Notes under the pieces: generated by a model | The model's input: only the letters and a program-made list of their open reading frames with translations | What the model was told of the DNA's origin: nothing | The model's database searches: none | Shown: piece by piece, positions 38,661 to 49,465 of the stretch | How the letters are laid out: each line of letters opens with the position of its first letter | How positions within the stretch are numbered: position 1 is the first letter of the stretch | NCBI GenBank assembly: GCA_008360955.1 | Contig: LUCM01008008.1 | Location: 1 to 64,000 of the forward strand | Direction of reading: 5' to 3' | Origin: Fasciolopsis buskii | Taxonomy: Eukaryota; Platyhelminthes; Trematoda; Plagiorchiida; Fasciolidae | DNA: 64,000 bases | Program-made: the position numbers and the translations under genes

Positions 38661-39135
38661 CAGATGATGCCATAGATTCGTTTTCAGAAGTTCTGTCATT
38701 CATGGTTGCAATTGGACGTGCAGTACCTGCACACACTGCATGAACCATAGTGAGGATCGATCAAAAACTGTAAGCTGACCGGAGGTGACAAATCAGTCAG
38801 CAAATGGAAAGCGACTTTTATCCAGGAGAGGTATATTCGGTCTTACTTACACGAAAAGTAGTCATTTGTTCAAGGTCAATTGCACTGTTTCTATCACCAA
38901 AAAAGAATCTCTTTTGAGTAGAAATAAAGCCAACCACGTGAAATGTACGAGAAAAGTTATGAATAACGTTACCGAGAGGGCAGGTAAACATGTGAACAAA
39001 ATAGTTCTGACATACCAACTCTTCTTGCAGCACGTTCAGACAGTGGCGATCTTCACCGGCTAGATCACACTCCATGATGAGGAACGTTTGCCTGTTTTTG
39101 GTCCCAGTAGTTGAGATTATCCGAAGTCCACGAGT
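38661..39135 (-). CDS. Two candidate exons of an unknown minus-strand gene
   Basis: Exon 39135-38851 (95 codons, no internal stop) follows a TTTCCCCAG acceptor and precedes a strong GTAAGTAAG donor. It includes LIMECDLAGEDRHCLNVL and SRTFHVVGF. A second frame, 38735-38661, follows a CATGCAG acceptor and ends at a GTAAGTGTA donor. The phases match only if the first exon uses the upstream GTGTAAG donor two bases earlier, so the junction is tentative. Cys-rich; no family recognised. Confidence 0.45.
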
Positions 39136-39649
39136 CTGGGGAAATATTCATTCCCACGACCTTAGAATCAGTCGTGTCTTGAGCGATTCAACAAACCACT
39201 CGTAAAATGTCACACGAGTTTTTCCCGTCTTCATAGAGTAAGACCCTACAAGGATGGAATTTAAGCGCGTGAAAGCATAGGTAGTGTCGAATACGTATTG
39301 TAGACGAAACACTTATAGAAAGCAGTTGCACTACCCTCCTAGCAGAGATCCCGGGATTTGCTTAAACAAGGTTCGATAAAACAATTTCAATTTCTTCGCT
39401 TGTCACAGACCTGCGGATTACTGAAGGCTCGCGCTATGAACGGGATAGGTCTCCATGGATTTGATCCTCACTTTTGATGGTGCAGATCCCCTCTCTTCAA
39501 AATATAAATGTGTTTACTTCATCAAACGGAAGTAACGAATTGTGATCGAGCGCGTTCAACAAAACCAACTCGAATTTGCAACTCAAAATTAAGTTATTAA
39601 TAAAGATCTCCTGAAAGTAAATTGATCGATCCGAGTTCCAGAAGAAATA

Positions 39650-39947
39650 CTAAGCAGATGGATGTTGCTTGTGTTCCACTCCCTTAGCTTTCTCATCATA
39701 AAACTTGAAATTGGGCTGCCCCCGCTTATTGTACCTCATCCTCGAATTATGCCGAGAAACTTCATTCATGAGTCCTGCAATGGTTGTGATAGGCACCGAG
39801 TAATCTGGCTCATTTAGCTCTACTTGAAAATCGAGGGCAGGTTGTTTGTGACGCGAGCCATTCATGTCTTTTTCGCTTCTACCGGGCCTCGTTGAGCTTG
39901 CACTGGATAATTGAACCCTTATTGATTCGTGGATTTTATTGTTCAGT
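39650..39947 (-). CDS. Candidate terminal exon, unknown protein
   Basis: Begins after a pyrimidine-rich TTGTTGCACACAG acceptor and runs about 98 codons to a TAG stop at 39650-39652. Charged and hydrophilic, ending with RGQPNFKFYDEKAKG and a His/Lys-rich tail. It lies on the same strand as the flanking exon candidates at 38.7-39.1 and 40.3-40.4 kb, but its stop codon means they are not all one message. Function unknown. Confidence 0.45.
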
Positions 39948-40253
39948 CTGTGTGCAACAAGCAAACAAAACCAGCATTTGTACCTGTTCACATTCGAGCG
40001 AGACATTAAGGAATTTTGTTCTACTCCAATTTCATACAGTTTTCCCCATTTGGCCTGTGTGCACCATTTCAAGATTAAATTCAAAAAAAGGTAGCACCGA
40101 AATGAGAAACCGTAAAGTGTGAGTGAAAAACTAAGTTTAAATTGAGAATAGGGGAGTTGTGATGCGTCTCATTGGCCCAAAGAGCGCATCAGTCACCGGC
40201 CGATGATTAATCACGTGTCTTCTCACCCTCATTGAAAATAGCTAGGATTGATC

Positions 40254-40442
40254 TCAGTCTTGCATCATGCGCGCTAGTTGACGGACATCAATACGGTGCG
40301 GTGCGCTGTAGCTGGGCTCTATGATCGAGAAAACTAAGCTGCGCGAGAACCGATAAACCTTAATATCGGGCGTTATTCTGAATGCTTGTGGACGACCAAA
40401 TACATTGCGATCATTTGGTACGCAGTGCTTATTTATCAACCG
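40254..40442 (-). CDS. Candidate terminal exon, unknown protein
   Basis: A strong acceptor (TTTTTTGTACTTCAG) precedes about 62 codons ending in TGA. The frame contains FGRPQAFRITPDIKVYRF and ends RQLARMMQD. It is the only one of the three frames open from the acceptor. Unrecognised. Confidence 0.45.
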   Translation of the reverse strand, partial: RLINKHCVPNDRNVFGRPQAFRITPDIKVYRFSRSLVFSIIEPSYSAPHRIDVRQLARMMQD

Positions 40443-41046
40443 CTGAAGTACAAAAAATTGATACATAGACAAACCTAGGAAATGAGATCAAATAGGCTAA
40501 CCAGACTCGGGGACTAACACTGTTGCAGTCCAATCCTAATATTCTCATACGTATTTACTTTCTTTGCTTTACCCAGTTAAACATCTGCACTCGACCAAAA
40601 TATACCGATTAGTTTCCTCTTTTTTGTCAGGTATGTGAGCTTTGAGAGCCGATCGATCTCACTGAACTTCGATCTTCGTCTTCACCTGTACCTTCCCTCT
40701 CTTTTTGAAATCTTTGTAATTGATTATTGGTTAACAACTGATAATACTCGATGGCAGATCATCGGTGCTGATCGAGATCAGTTTGGCTAAGACCATTTCA
40801 AGAATCTAATCAGTATGACAAACAGACTGCAAAATCTAATCCACGAAATATTGCGCCGGTCTTTATGAGTACACTTCCTCCAAGCTTTAGAGCGTGAGTC
40901 ATATGAAACAACTGCTGAGCTGAATATCCGCATGCAAATAACTTGTTTTTTTCTGGAGAAGATGGTCATAACTTACTGTTTGTTCTGATTTATTCTCAAT
41001 TACAACGAGTGATTTAGTCGTACGTGACATTCCAGCACGTCACTTG

Positions 41047-41235
41047 ATTCTTTTATTTATTTTTTTACTTCGTTTACTAATAAGAAGAAAGTGTGCTTCA
41101 TTTTTCAGGAGAGGGGCGGCGGCCATCGAAGCTGTCAGGTGGGATGTCGACCGGCCGTAAGGGGATTCGAACTCGCGACCCTCACGTCCGAACGCCACGA
41201 AGTTATCCATCTGACCACCGCCCTCGAATGACTGT
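41047..41235 (-). repeat. tRNA-derived SINE-like element (family 2)
   Basis: On minus, the A-box TGGTCAGATGG (41227-41217) and B-box AGTTCGAATCC (41173-41163) are spaced like a Pol III promoter. A GC-rich body and an A-rich AAACGAAGTAAAAAAATAAA tail follow. This is the best preserved promoter of the family in the window. Confidence 0.8.
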
Positions 41236-43557
41236 GTCCATCGGTAAAACTTGATGGTCTGAAGACTGTATGTCGCCTCTGCAAAGTTAAGGGTACCCGC
41301 ATTACTTAGATCGCTTCTTCTCCTTCATTCAAATTTATTTATTCGGTTTTCTTCCGTCGTCTAAGATGATTAAACATTTTCCGTTGCAAGATCTAAGCGT
41401 GAAAATAACACTATTTCTCGGTCCCTCAGTTGGACGACCGACCGTTACAAAAAGGGAAAGTAAAAATAACCCAGATTGGGACGATAAAGCAGACAACTAA
41501 TGAGAAAAAAAGATTTTACCATTCGTACAATTCGTGCACTAGTTTAAATTCCTCATCCGACGGAACCACAGTGAAGAATTCATATAAGCAACCGGAAAAC
41601 AGCTGTATTTGCAAAAAGAGCACTTCTCATGGGGAAAACCCGTCCTAGCATAATTTCGCAACAAAATAAAAATGATCATTACTGCATTTCGAAGGATTTT
41701 TTCAGTTGCCCAAGCTTGGTACCCTTTAACTTTCCTTATGGCGAAGCGTATTAATGGAAGGTCGTTTCATGAGCACTGAAAACACTGTCACTCAAATACT
41801 GTTGGGAGCGCTTTCCCAATCCTTCTCCAGTGTCATTAGTTTGCTCGTTGTTTACCAATTCTCATTTATCACAAACTTGGTGAAACCCAAGATGGGATGG
41901 GAGGATCCCTAACTCAACGCGCATTGATCCTTCGGGCACCTGAACCAAATTGTCAGCATTTTGCAGTCCAGTTTGGCTAAAGTCACAGCACAGTTCATAG
42001 CCTTTGCAGAAATCTCACTCTTCTGTGCCGGAAATTCATCAGTGTGTGTGTGCATCCAATAAAACACTGAAAGCGCCAACATGTTTTTCATCACCTGGGT
42101 GCCACTTTCGAATGCTGCCTATGGAGACTGCTGCCAGCGTCGGGATGACCTTGTGAGAGAGACTCTTGTTCCCGATCACATTTTTTTTACCGTTGTAAGC
42201 AAAATGATTATGCGTTTCCCTACTAACGTTTGCACTGCTTTTTGTTGTGTATATTCGCCTTATCTTTTTCCGATAGTTTCTTTTTATGAACATGCACTCA
42301 TTGCTCTTGAACGGCAACCAACAGAACTTTAGTGGCCAACTTCTTCTAGCCAAACAGATATAAGAGACAGGAACTAATCAGATTGCACCCTTGAAGAACC
42401 TATTTCTATCGTAACTGAACCCCTCTTATTTGAGCACAAATACGAAAAGAGGCAAGACTGTGACCTTGTTGGAGTTCTACTCCTCAAAATCATGATGCAA
42501 CTGGAAATTTACTTTTGGAAATTTTGGGTCTATCATGACTTGCTATTTCCTGAGTGTGCAGAATGAAACTCAGTTGGTTTTGAATGAATAAGTAGAAATC
42601 TGATCAAAAATACAATTTCTGGGGTTACTGGGGCATAAGGTCACTATTCGTATAAAAGATGACACTTGATTTGATAGCCCAAATCACAGACTGGTAATCG
42701 ATGTGCTTGGAAGGACTGCGCTCAGTGGCAACAAGTACATTTTGTGTTTTGCATCGAAACTGGTAGATTTTCTTCGGTAAATCAATGAGCAAAATCGTGA
42801 AAATGATTTGCTGACAAAAACACGAAACGGGATATTTTGCACCATCTAGCAGTCGTTTTCGTTGCGCGCTTGGGGTACCACAAATCCAGCAAACAGTTAC
42901 CATTCCAATCCAGTGAGGCATCGTACACACTTACCAGACGCAGTCGGCTACCCGATAGTATCGTTGCTCTCCTTAACAGTGAGGTCACTTATGGTTTCTG
43001 ATGGTTCGCTTACCTATGGTCGACACGTCTAATCTTGTCCAGAATCCGTTCCAGTGGTCGATGAATTCCCCCAACGGGGTTGTCAACGTATGGACGATGG
43101 CAACAATCGATAGGACGACTGATAATGCCCGTCAAACGGTGGTGGCCTGGTTAGATCCCCATTCAGAACCGAGCTGATCGAGAAGTCTAGAACAGTGGGT
43201 ACTGATGGGCACCTGGTATTCTACACCAATGATTCCCATTGTGTTGATAAGCCGGCGAGGGATTATTTCATGAAGGAGTTGCTGAGATAGCCTAAACATC
43301 TTGTGGTTGGAAAATCAAAATCACGCAACTTGTTCTGTTTCAACTGGTCTTCAATCAAACCATCGAATTCGCCGGTGTTTATTGACTCACGTGTATTAAA
43401 CTGCAAGATATTTCATTTTCTGTAAAACCGTGTCTCAAGGCTGTTGGATTTCAGCTTCCAAAGCATCTGTGTTCTGGTCAGTCACCCACGAATATGGTAA
43501 GCTCACTTTGTTATGGTCTGTGTCATTGTAACTGACCAAACATTTCCCAGTCGGTTA
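41236..43557. other. Possible minus-strand exons, unresolved
   Basis: Minus frames at 41909-42094, 42039-42353, 42625-42930 and 42782-42988 overlap in different phases. A consensus donor (CTGGTAAGTGTG) on minus at about 42938-42927 suggests at least one real exon. The pieces could not be assembled into a model. Confidence 0.35.
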
Positions 43558-44006
43558 CAAGAAAGAAAGGCGTCGGGGACCGAATGTGCTAAAATTGTTT
43601 GCGAACAACCGAGGCCCGGTGTATTCAGCGACCAAGAATATCCCAACACGGCTAAAGAACACAGGCGCAAGTTCGGTAACAGGTATTCACTTGTCAGTGA
43701 CCGGAAGACAAAACTGGTGACCGGAATACAGGTTATCGGTTGTGAACAGTCCAGGGAAAACAGTGCTATTTCCCAGAAAGACAACGAATGACGTTAAAAA
43801 ACACGGGAATTATTGAACAAAAAGAAGATTTTCATAATTTAGCCTATTCGGTTTGGATAATCCGACACAGCGATTTGGAGTCATGTTAGTAGTAGGAGAT
43901 TGAATACTTTTATGGAATAATTCACCATGTGATATCATCACTCAACTCACCATTATTAAACCATGGAAGCACTGTACAGCTGTTTCATCCTTGTCAGCAA
44001 TTATCA
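43558..44006. repeat. Inverted duplication, left arm (449 bp)
   Basis: Reverse complement of 44303-44751, same length, about six mismatches and no gaps. The outer 333 bp is non-repeat sequence with an open frame (part of 43513-43791); the inner 116 bp is the end of the composite family 1 repeat. Confidence 0.95.
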
Positions 44007-44302
44007 CCAGTGCATATCCATCACACCCGAACTCGGATGCGAACCTGAGAGGAAAGATTTATTTTGAGTCGAATGTCTTAGCCATTACGCTACCGGGCAG
44101 GCTCTGGACGGTTTGTTGAACTCCACCACGTGATGATGTTGCACTTATCCGTCACTGATTTGCACGGTTACTGTCCGCTAGCGCAACGCAATCAACCCCT
44201 ACTGATAGATGACTTCTCTGCAGGTAGCCTAAGTACGACGAAGACTTTGGGTATGACTTACAGAGCTTGATTACTTGGTACATGTTAGTAGTAGGAGATT
44301 GC
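43891..44302 (-). repeat. Composite tRNA-like repeat (family 1), complete-looking unit
   Basis: Read on minus from 44302 to 43891, this 412-bp unit both starts and ends with CAATCTCCTACTACTAACAT. In order it holds a 5' segment (TACCAAGTAATCAAGCTCTG...), an A-box TAGCGTAATGG (44092-44082), a B-box-like GGTTCGCATCC (44045-44035), then the body (AAGGATGAAACAGCTGTACA) and the AATTATTCCAT end. It is the best reference copy for the family. The A-to-B spacing (about 47 bp) is compatible with a Pol III type 2 promoter. Confidence 0.8.
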
Positions 44303-44751
44303 TGATAATTCCTAACAAGGATGAAACAGCTGTACAGTGCTTCCATGGTTTATTAATGGTGAGTTGAGTGATGATATCACATGGTGAATTATTCCATAAA
44401 AGTATTCAATCTCCTACTACTAACATGGCTCCAAATCGCTGTGTCGGATTATCCAAACCGAATAGGCTAAATTATGAAAATCTTCTTTTTGTTCAATAAT
44501 TCCCGTGTTTTTTAACGTCATTCGTTGTCTTTCTGGGAAATAGCACTGTTTTCCCTGGACTGTTCACAACCGATAACCTGTATTCCGGTCACCAGTTTTG
44601 TCTTCCGGTCACTGACAAGTGAATACCTGTTACCGAACTTGCGCCTGTGTTCTTTAGCCGTGTTGGGATATTCTTGGTCACTGAATACACCGGGCCTCGG
44701 TTGTTCGCAAACAATTTTAGCACATTCGGTCCCCGACGCCTTTTTTTCTTG
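44303..44751. repeat. Inverted duplication, right arm (449 bp)
   Basis: Inverted partner of 43558-44006 across a 296-bp loop. Its outer part overlaps the 148-codon minus frame 44964-44518, which continues past the arm boundary, so the right arm looks like the original and the left arm the derivative. Confidence 0.95.
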
Positions 44752-44964
44752 CGTTCGATTTCTGTGTTGACTTCCACCGTGCACATCCACGTGATGTTTC
44801 TGGCAATTATTGCGACATGATTTACAATAAATGATGCCTTGTAGGAAATCTGGATTGCAAATTCGAACCCTCCATTTTCGAAGCTGACGGTCACGGTAAC
44901 CATGCCTGCTCTTGACTTGGTGAACGTAAATCAGTCGACAATCGCCACTGTTATCCAGATCCAT
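44518..44964 (-). CDS. 148-codon Cys-rich frame, partly duplicated in the inverted arm
   Basis: One of the longest frames in the window. A Cys/His cluster IIYCKSCRNNCQKHHVDVHG lies near residues 44-63; a further Cys pair follows (TECAKIVCEQ); the C-terminal third is polar. There is no obvious signal peptide. The last 73 codons are repeated as 43573-43791 (+) in the left arm with the frame preserved. It may include unspliced introns: a CTACAAG acceptor-like site occurs inside. No family assigned; a zinc-binding or disulfide-rich extracellular segment are both possible. Confidence 0.35.
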   Translation of the reverse strand: MDLDNSGDCRLIYVHQVKSRHGYRDRQLRKWRVRICNPDFLQGIIYCKSCRNNCQKHHVDVHGGSQHRNRTQEKKASGTECAKIVCEQPRPGVFSDQEYPNTAKEHRRKFGNRYSLVSDRKTKLVTGIQVIGCEQSRENSAISQKDNE

Positions 44965-46010
44965 TTTGCTAACTCCGCGAAACGTGAAAATTTCCCATCA
45001 CCGTGCTCCGTTTATTTTTCAATTAGTGGCAAGTGCTCTCAAATGAATTCAGTTTCGAGTGTCTTAATGATGGTGATGATGATGATCATCATCATCATTA
45101 TATGGAAGAGATCTCGTCCCGTCTGCCTCCTGGAGACGATTCTCCTTTGACAGGGATGAACATCTTCTTAATGGAAGCTTCGCGATTGCTTTGCCGGTTC
45201 TAACAAGTAAATTGCATTCTTTTTAGAATATTTCCAGTTGTCACGCGCTCCCCGGAAAATACTGAAACTCGGTCGTGCTCGAACTATCGAATCAGCCTTC
45301 TCAGATTTCTTCCCTTGACTTTGAGTAGCTCGGCCGTCGAACTCTAAGATATTTCCCCTTTCCGCAGACCAACGGCTTGTTAAGTGTTGTCAACTTCGAG
45401 TATATCACCCCTGAAATGCCTTCATTTACAATCCTAGAGGATTTCTTATTTAAAAGTACGAGTATAAAAGCAATGCAAGCTGAATGTCAGGAATTCTAAT
45501 TACGTAGTAAGTTCTTTGACCGCCAACACGATACAGTGAAAGATTCCGGTTATCCGGAGCTGGAAAACTTCCAACCGCTCACCTGATCCTGAGATAAGCT
45601 TTTTCAAAACACGTAACAGAAAGTGCTAGGATGCGATCAAGCTCACCGAAACCAGAAACTCTATTGGAGTTGTGTACTTTTACCGCGCCTCAGATTTTCC
45701 CTCAGCTGTAGGGAATGGAAACGCGACACCGGATTTTTCTCCATTCTGAAACGTCTCGTTGTATACGTATAATCCTTCCCACGTTTTCCTTGCACGGTAA
45801 AAGAAACGAAGGAGATAATCGTAACTCATCACCGATCAAATTCACGCTTAGCATAACTGATATGCAGTCTTCCAAATACATCGAAAACGCACGGTAGCAC
45901 CTTTTTCTTGAAGTGATCGATTCTTTTATTAGCTACAATTCTCCCCAGCCGTCTAATTCTTGCCTAAATGTGAGTCAAACGAGCGAAGATAAAAAAATAT
46001 TTTGAGAAGT
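44965..46010. other. Intergenic, no gene recognised
   Basis: Includes a small ATG/ATC microsatellite palindrome near 45068-45098. No credible exon. Confidence 0.45.
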
Positions 46011-46310
46011 TCAGTATTTTTTGCGTCGATACTTTGTATTTCCGCCAGAGTTAGTCATCCGCTTCCTATCCATTGGACGACGGTTCTTCTTGATGTTTAT
46101 TTCATCCGAATTGTTGTTACATCCTTTTCCAAACTGGAGAGAATTGACGAGTTCCAGATCAGCGGGAATGTTTTTATTGGAGCTCAGACGTGGGAATTTT
46201 GGTAAGCAATAAAGAACTTGCACCCGGCCAATGTGATTACATTGTTGAACCAATCGCGCGCTCTCGGCACAGATAAGTTTTGATCTCTGGTTACAGTGCA
46301 CTCCGACTTC
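46011..46310 (-). CDS. Candidate terminal exon, Cys-rich unknown protein
   Basis: Follows a very strong acceptor (TATCTTATTTTTCAG) and runs about 99 codons to a stop. Cysteines are spaced like a disulfide-bonded module (VHCNQRSKLIC, LVQQC, VLYC, GKGC), followed by a highly basic tail (IKKNRRPMDRKRM). The layout suggests a secreted protein with a basic C terminus, but I cannot name a family. A plus-strand frame with a GTAAGC donor overlaps it (46002-46205), so the strand is not certain. Confidence 0.4.
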   Translation of the reverse strand, partial: EVGVHCNQRSKLICAESARLVQQCNHIGRVQVLYCLPKFPRLSSNKNIPADLELVNSLQFGKGCNNNSDEINIKKNRRPMDRKRMTNSGGNTKYRRKKY

Positions 46311-46433
46311 CTGAAAAATAAGATAAAATATATTTCCGGTATTTGTACTGTTCGTTTTTCGATTCAGCATGACCGAAGTAACTAATGAAATCGGTTTACA
46401 GTGATTTCTGTAGGTACACGGAATCTCCGCCAC

Positions 46434-47338
46434 TCTCTGTACTTGGTCGCACGAGTTTTCTAACCGGGATCTATCGTGCTTATCTTCTTAGCTCCTCCGG
46501 TGCGCTCTGCCCGTCTTCTAATCAAGCGTGAATAAGTACGTCCAGACACCGTGCGGACCACCATAAGCATTGCTTTGTGTAACGTTCCAGCCCAGTGACT
46601 TTATGGAACTGGATGACAGATACCGATAACAAAGGTGGGTTTCCTCACAGTCGGCTAAATTTCTCAAGTGACAACATTCAACTTATTGACATAATATTCA
46701 TAAAAGTACATAACCCCGATAGTATCATTATTAGACGAAGTGAAATTTTTTCAAAAGGTGTGCAAGAACTGGACGATACAATCGGAGTTGGTCAGAAACC
46801 TGACCACTCTCGGAGGTCCAGTGAGGAACGGAGTGCTCACCGTACCACGGTAAACCATTAAAAAATAAGCTCAAATACAAAACAAGAGGTAAAATACTTT
46901 CAGCGTCACAGAAAGGATTAATGTGTGCGTGCATCATACTTTAGTTTCGTTTCTATTGATTTAGTGGTTACGCTTGCAAGTGAATTTGACAGCAGCTCAC
47001 CCAAATACACTGAAATAGAGGATCCGTATCAGGTTGGAGTGTAGGCACGAGGATTTCTGGAATTCAAGGAGTCTGAGGGTCGGGTGTGCTTAAACGCTAT
47101 GGGCAAGCATTCATTTTGGATCGTGGCTGTCGTGAAGAGGAGGAAGAGAGAGAGAGAGAAAGCCCCTATTCTCGATAATCATCCAGTTAAGTTATCAAAT
47201 ATGATGATAATGACGGATGAGAAAACCGAACAGTTCACAGTAAGAACACTGCTCACCAGAAAGCCATTCTTCTCCTTCCCATAAATACCCTAAGGTCCGA
47301 AGTGTCAGTAGTGCAATATTTTCAACAAACACAGCTAG
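46434..47338. other. Intergenic, weak frames only
   Basis: Short frames at 46595-46861 (+) and 47084-47284 (+) have no motif. A short (GA)n run lies near 47140-47159. Confidence 0.4.
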
Positions 47339-47520
47339 TACATTTTAGTAGTAGGAGATTGAATGTTTTCATGGAATAATTCACCATGTGATATCATCGC
47401 GGTGGATATGTGCTGCTGATGATTGCTGACCAGGATGAAACAGCTGTACAGTGCTTCCATGATTTCTTTATGGTGAGTTGGGCGATGATATCACATGGTG
47501 AATTATTCCATGAAAACCCA
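47339..47520. repeat. Fold-back copy of the family 1 repeat
   Basis: CATGGAATAATTCACCATGT with GATATCATCG at 47371-47400 is inverted at 47484-47514, with only about 80 bp between. The left end carries TTAGTAGTAGGAGATTGAA. The tRNA-like promoter is absent, so this is an internally deleted, hairpin-forming derivative. Confidence 0.85.
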
Positions 47521-47551
47521 GCTAGCTCTAAATTCACCGCGAGCGAAAGTT

Positions 47552-47930
47552 TTAAGCTTCGTTTTTTATTTTCGTCCGATCAGCCCAAATGTACGGCCCA
47601 TTTCTAACGGGAACCAAGGAAGCGGACCAGGCAAATGTCGCGCTAGAGATCTCAGGCATTTGTTCGGAACCCTCGAGTTTAATAACAGTTGCTAGCTCCA
47701 AAGTATCACTTCCCAAACCACTGTCTAGTGGATTTTGTAAGCAAGAAGTTCCATCAAGGATACGCATCTCTAATTATATTTTATGTGAATGCCATCAAAG
47801 TACGATGTTGCAGGGGGCGGTTAGTTGCGGAAGGAGACAGAACAAGGGATCGCTTAGACCTGCAATTCATTTTATTCGTCGTTTAAACATTCTCTCGGAT
47901 GAACAGCTTGAGATTCATTCTTGCAACTAA
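47552..47930. other. Region open on both strands
   Basis: A 113-codon plus frame (47589-47930, starting MYGPFLTGTKEADQAN) overlaps a 71-codon minus frame (47767-47552). Both look compositionally normal and I cannot decide which, if either, is coding. Nothing recognised. Confidence 0.35.
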
Positions 47931-47944
47931 TAAGAGTGGTATAG

Positions 47945-48100
47945 TGGCAGGAGGTGGCGGTCAGTTGGGTGAGATCTTAGCCTATTCCAATCCTCTGACC
48001 GTCAGCCAACTTCCCCACTTGACACATTTCTGTTGGCCACATCCCCCTTCCTGCAAATGACGTGAGCTCTCATTTCTGTTATAAATGGACCAAAAAGAGG
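47945..48100 (+). repeat. Decayed SINE-like element (family 2)
   Basis: GTGGCGGTCAGTTGGGTGAG and GCCAACTTCCCCACTTG align with the head and body of the 8.1-kb copy. The B-box is lost. Confidence 0.45.
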
Positions 48101-49361
48101 CGCTGAAGTGGATGTTCTGAGGAGACTGACTGTCGTTCAACAAACCCAGCCAATAAAACTGTTATCTCAAGAGATAAAAGGGTCTATCCACCTTACACCG
48201 TATTGGTTGGCAGAAGGTTCACCAATCAGAAGACATTGTTTTATCTTGAAATTCACTTGGCCTTTTGTTATAAACTTGTACTTCTATTCTGCCTTATCTT
48301 TTTGGCCTAAAGCTTGTTCGGTTTTCTTCATTTCACCTAGGTGTATAAGTGCGCGTGAGTAAGTGTAACCAATAGTCTAAAAAATATTTATTTCAATCGT
48401 GACCTTGGATCTTGAAATCGAGTTTGCATCGGGCCAGATGATTACTATCAATACTGCAGATAGTTGGTTCCGTTCGGGTAGAAAACCCTCTGTGATGTAC
48501 TTGCTCATGCATTATTGAACACGGACATGCTAAGAACTCAATTGCGGATAGAATCCTATAAACAAAGTTTTATAGTCTAATTATTTCCTTTATTTTCGAA
48601 GTGCTCATAAGTCAATATCAGTATCATTCTTACTAACATCTGGTTACCGAGACGTTGTTAGTTTAACTACTAATACACAGTCGTATTCCTTGAATAGTTT
48701 TCAAGGAGTAAAGACTAGAACAATTTGCTATGAGCTGTCTTAGATAGTTTTTCAAGCCCCAAGCTACAGATTCGCCAGTAATCCAATTCATTTTATCGGA
48801 CTTCCACTCAATCGATAACCATGCTTGATGAACGCATATATGCACACTCAAAAATACGCACAGTTCCTTTATTTTCTACTTGTGCGTGTCTGCCTACGCC
48901 GCTATCCATTTTAACAGTTGTGTTTAGCATTTACACCAGGGTAATTCGCCCCGGTTGGATTCAAACCCTTGGATCCCAAAATCATTTTATAACCATCGAT
49001 TATTTTTTGAAGGCAATGTGATGAAAATCAAATTTTCCAAACAAGGTAATGCTAACACTTCTGCCAAAAAATCTGCCTAAATCGACTTTTATTCCACAAT
49101 ATCACTGGTTTATGTCGGATTGTTCTAACTCCTGGAGCGAATAGCATCAAGCACCGACGAGGCATTCAGACAATAAATGTAAGATTTTTTCTCGCCAAGG
49201 AAAGCTAGCAGTTGTCCTTCTCGAAGAGAGGCGAAAAATTGACAATGACATTCTGAAACTGGTTCCAAAATGTATGCAAGACAGACCCGGTTCAGTTGTG
49301 AATCTCAAATGAATATTATTTCGTCGACCAATCTAAAAACTATCTAGGCGGAAACGATTCT
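48101..49361. other. Intergenic, no gene recognised
   Basis: Frames of 60-84 codons without motifs; no repeat recognised. Confidence 0.4.
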
Positions 49362-49465
49362 CATGAAATAATTCACCATGTGATATCATCACTCAACTCA
49401 TCATTAAGAAACCATGGAAGCACTGTACAACTGTTTCATCCTTGTCAGCAATTATCACCAGTGCA
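49362..49465 (-). repeat. Family 1 repeat copy truncated by an assembly gap
   Basis: The end and body blocks (AATTCACCATGTGATATCAT, CCATGGAAGCACTGTACAAC) run up to the N stretch exactly where the tRNA-like head would follow. Confidence 0.85.

Noticed and set aside
41160..41230. tRNA gene on minus strand suggested by A-box and B-box
   Set aside because: No acceptor stem or complete cloverleaf can be formed, and the same head recurs with a SINE-like body and A-rich tail elsewhere, so it is a repeat head rather than a tRNA gene.
44035..44100. tRNA gene within the composite repeat
   Set aside because: The promoter boxes fit, but the flanks do not pair as an acceptor stem and copies are dispersed and mutated.
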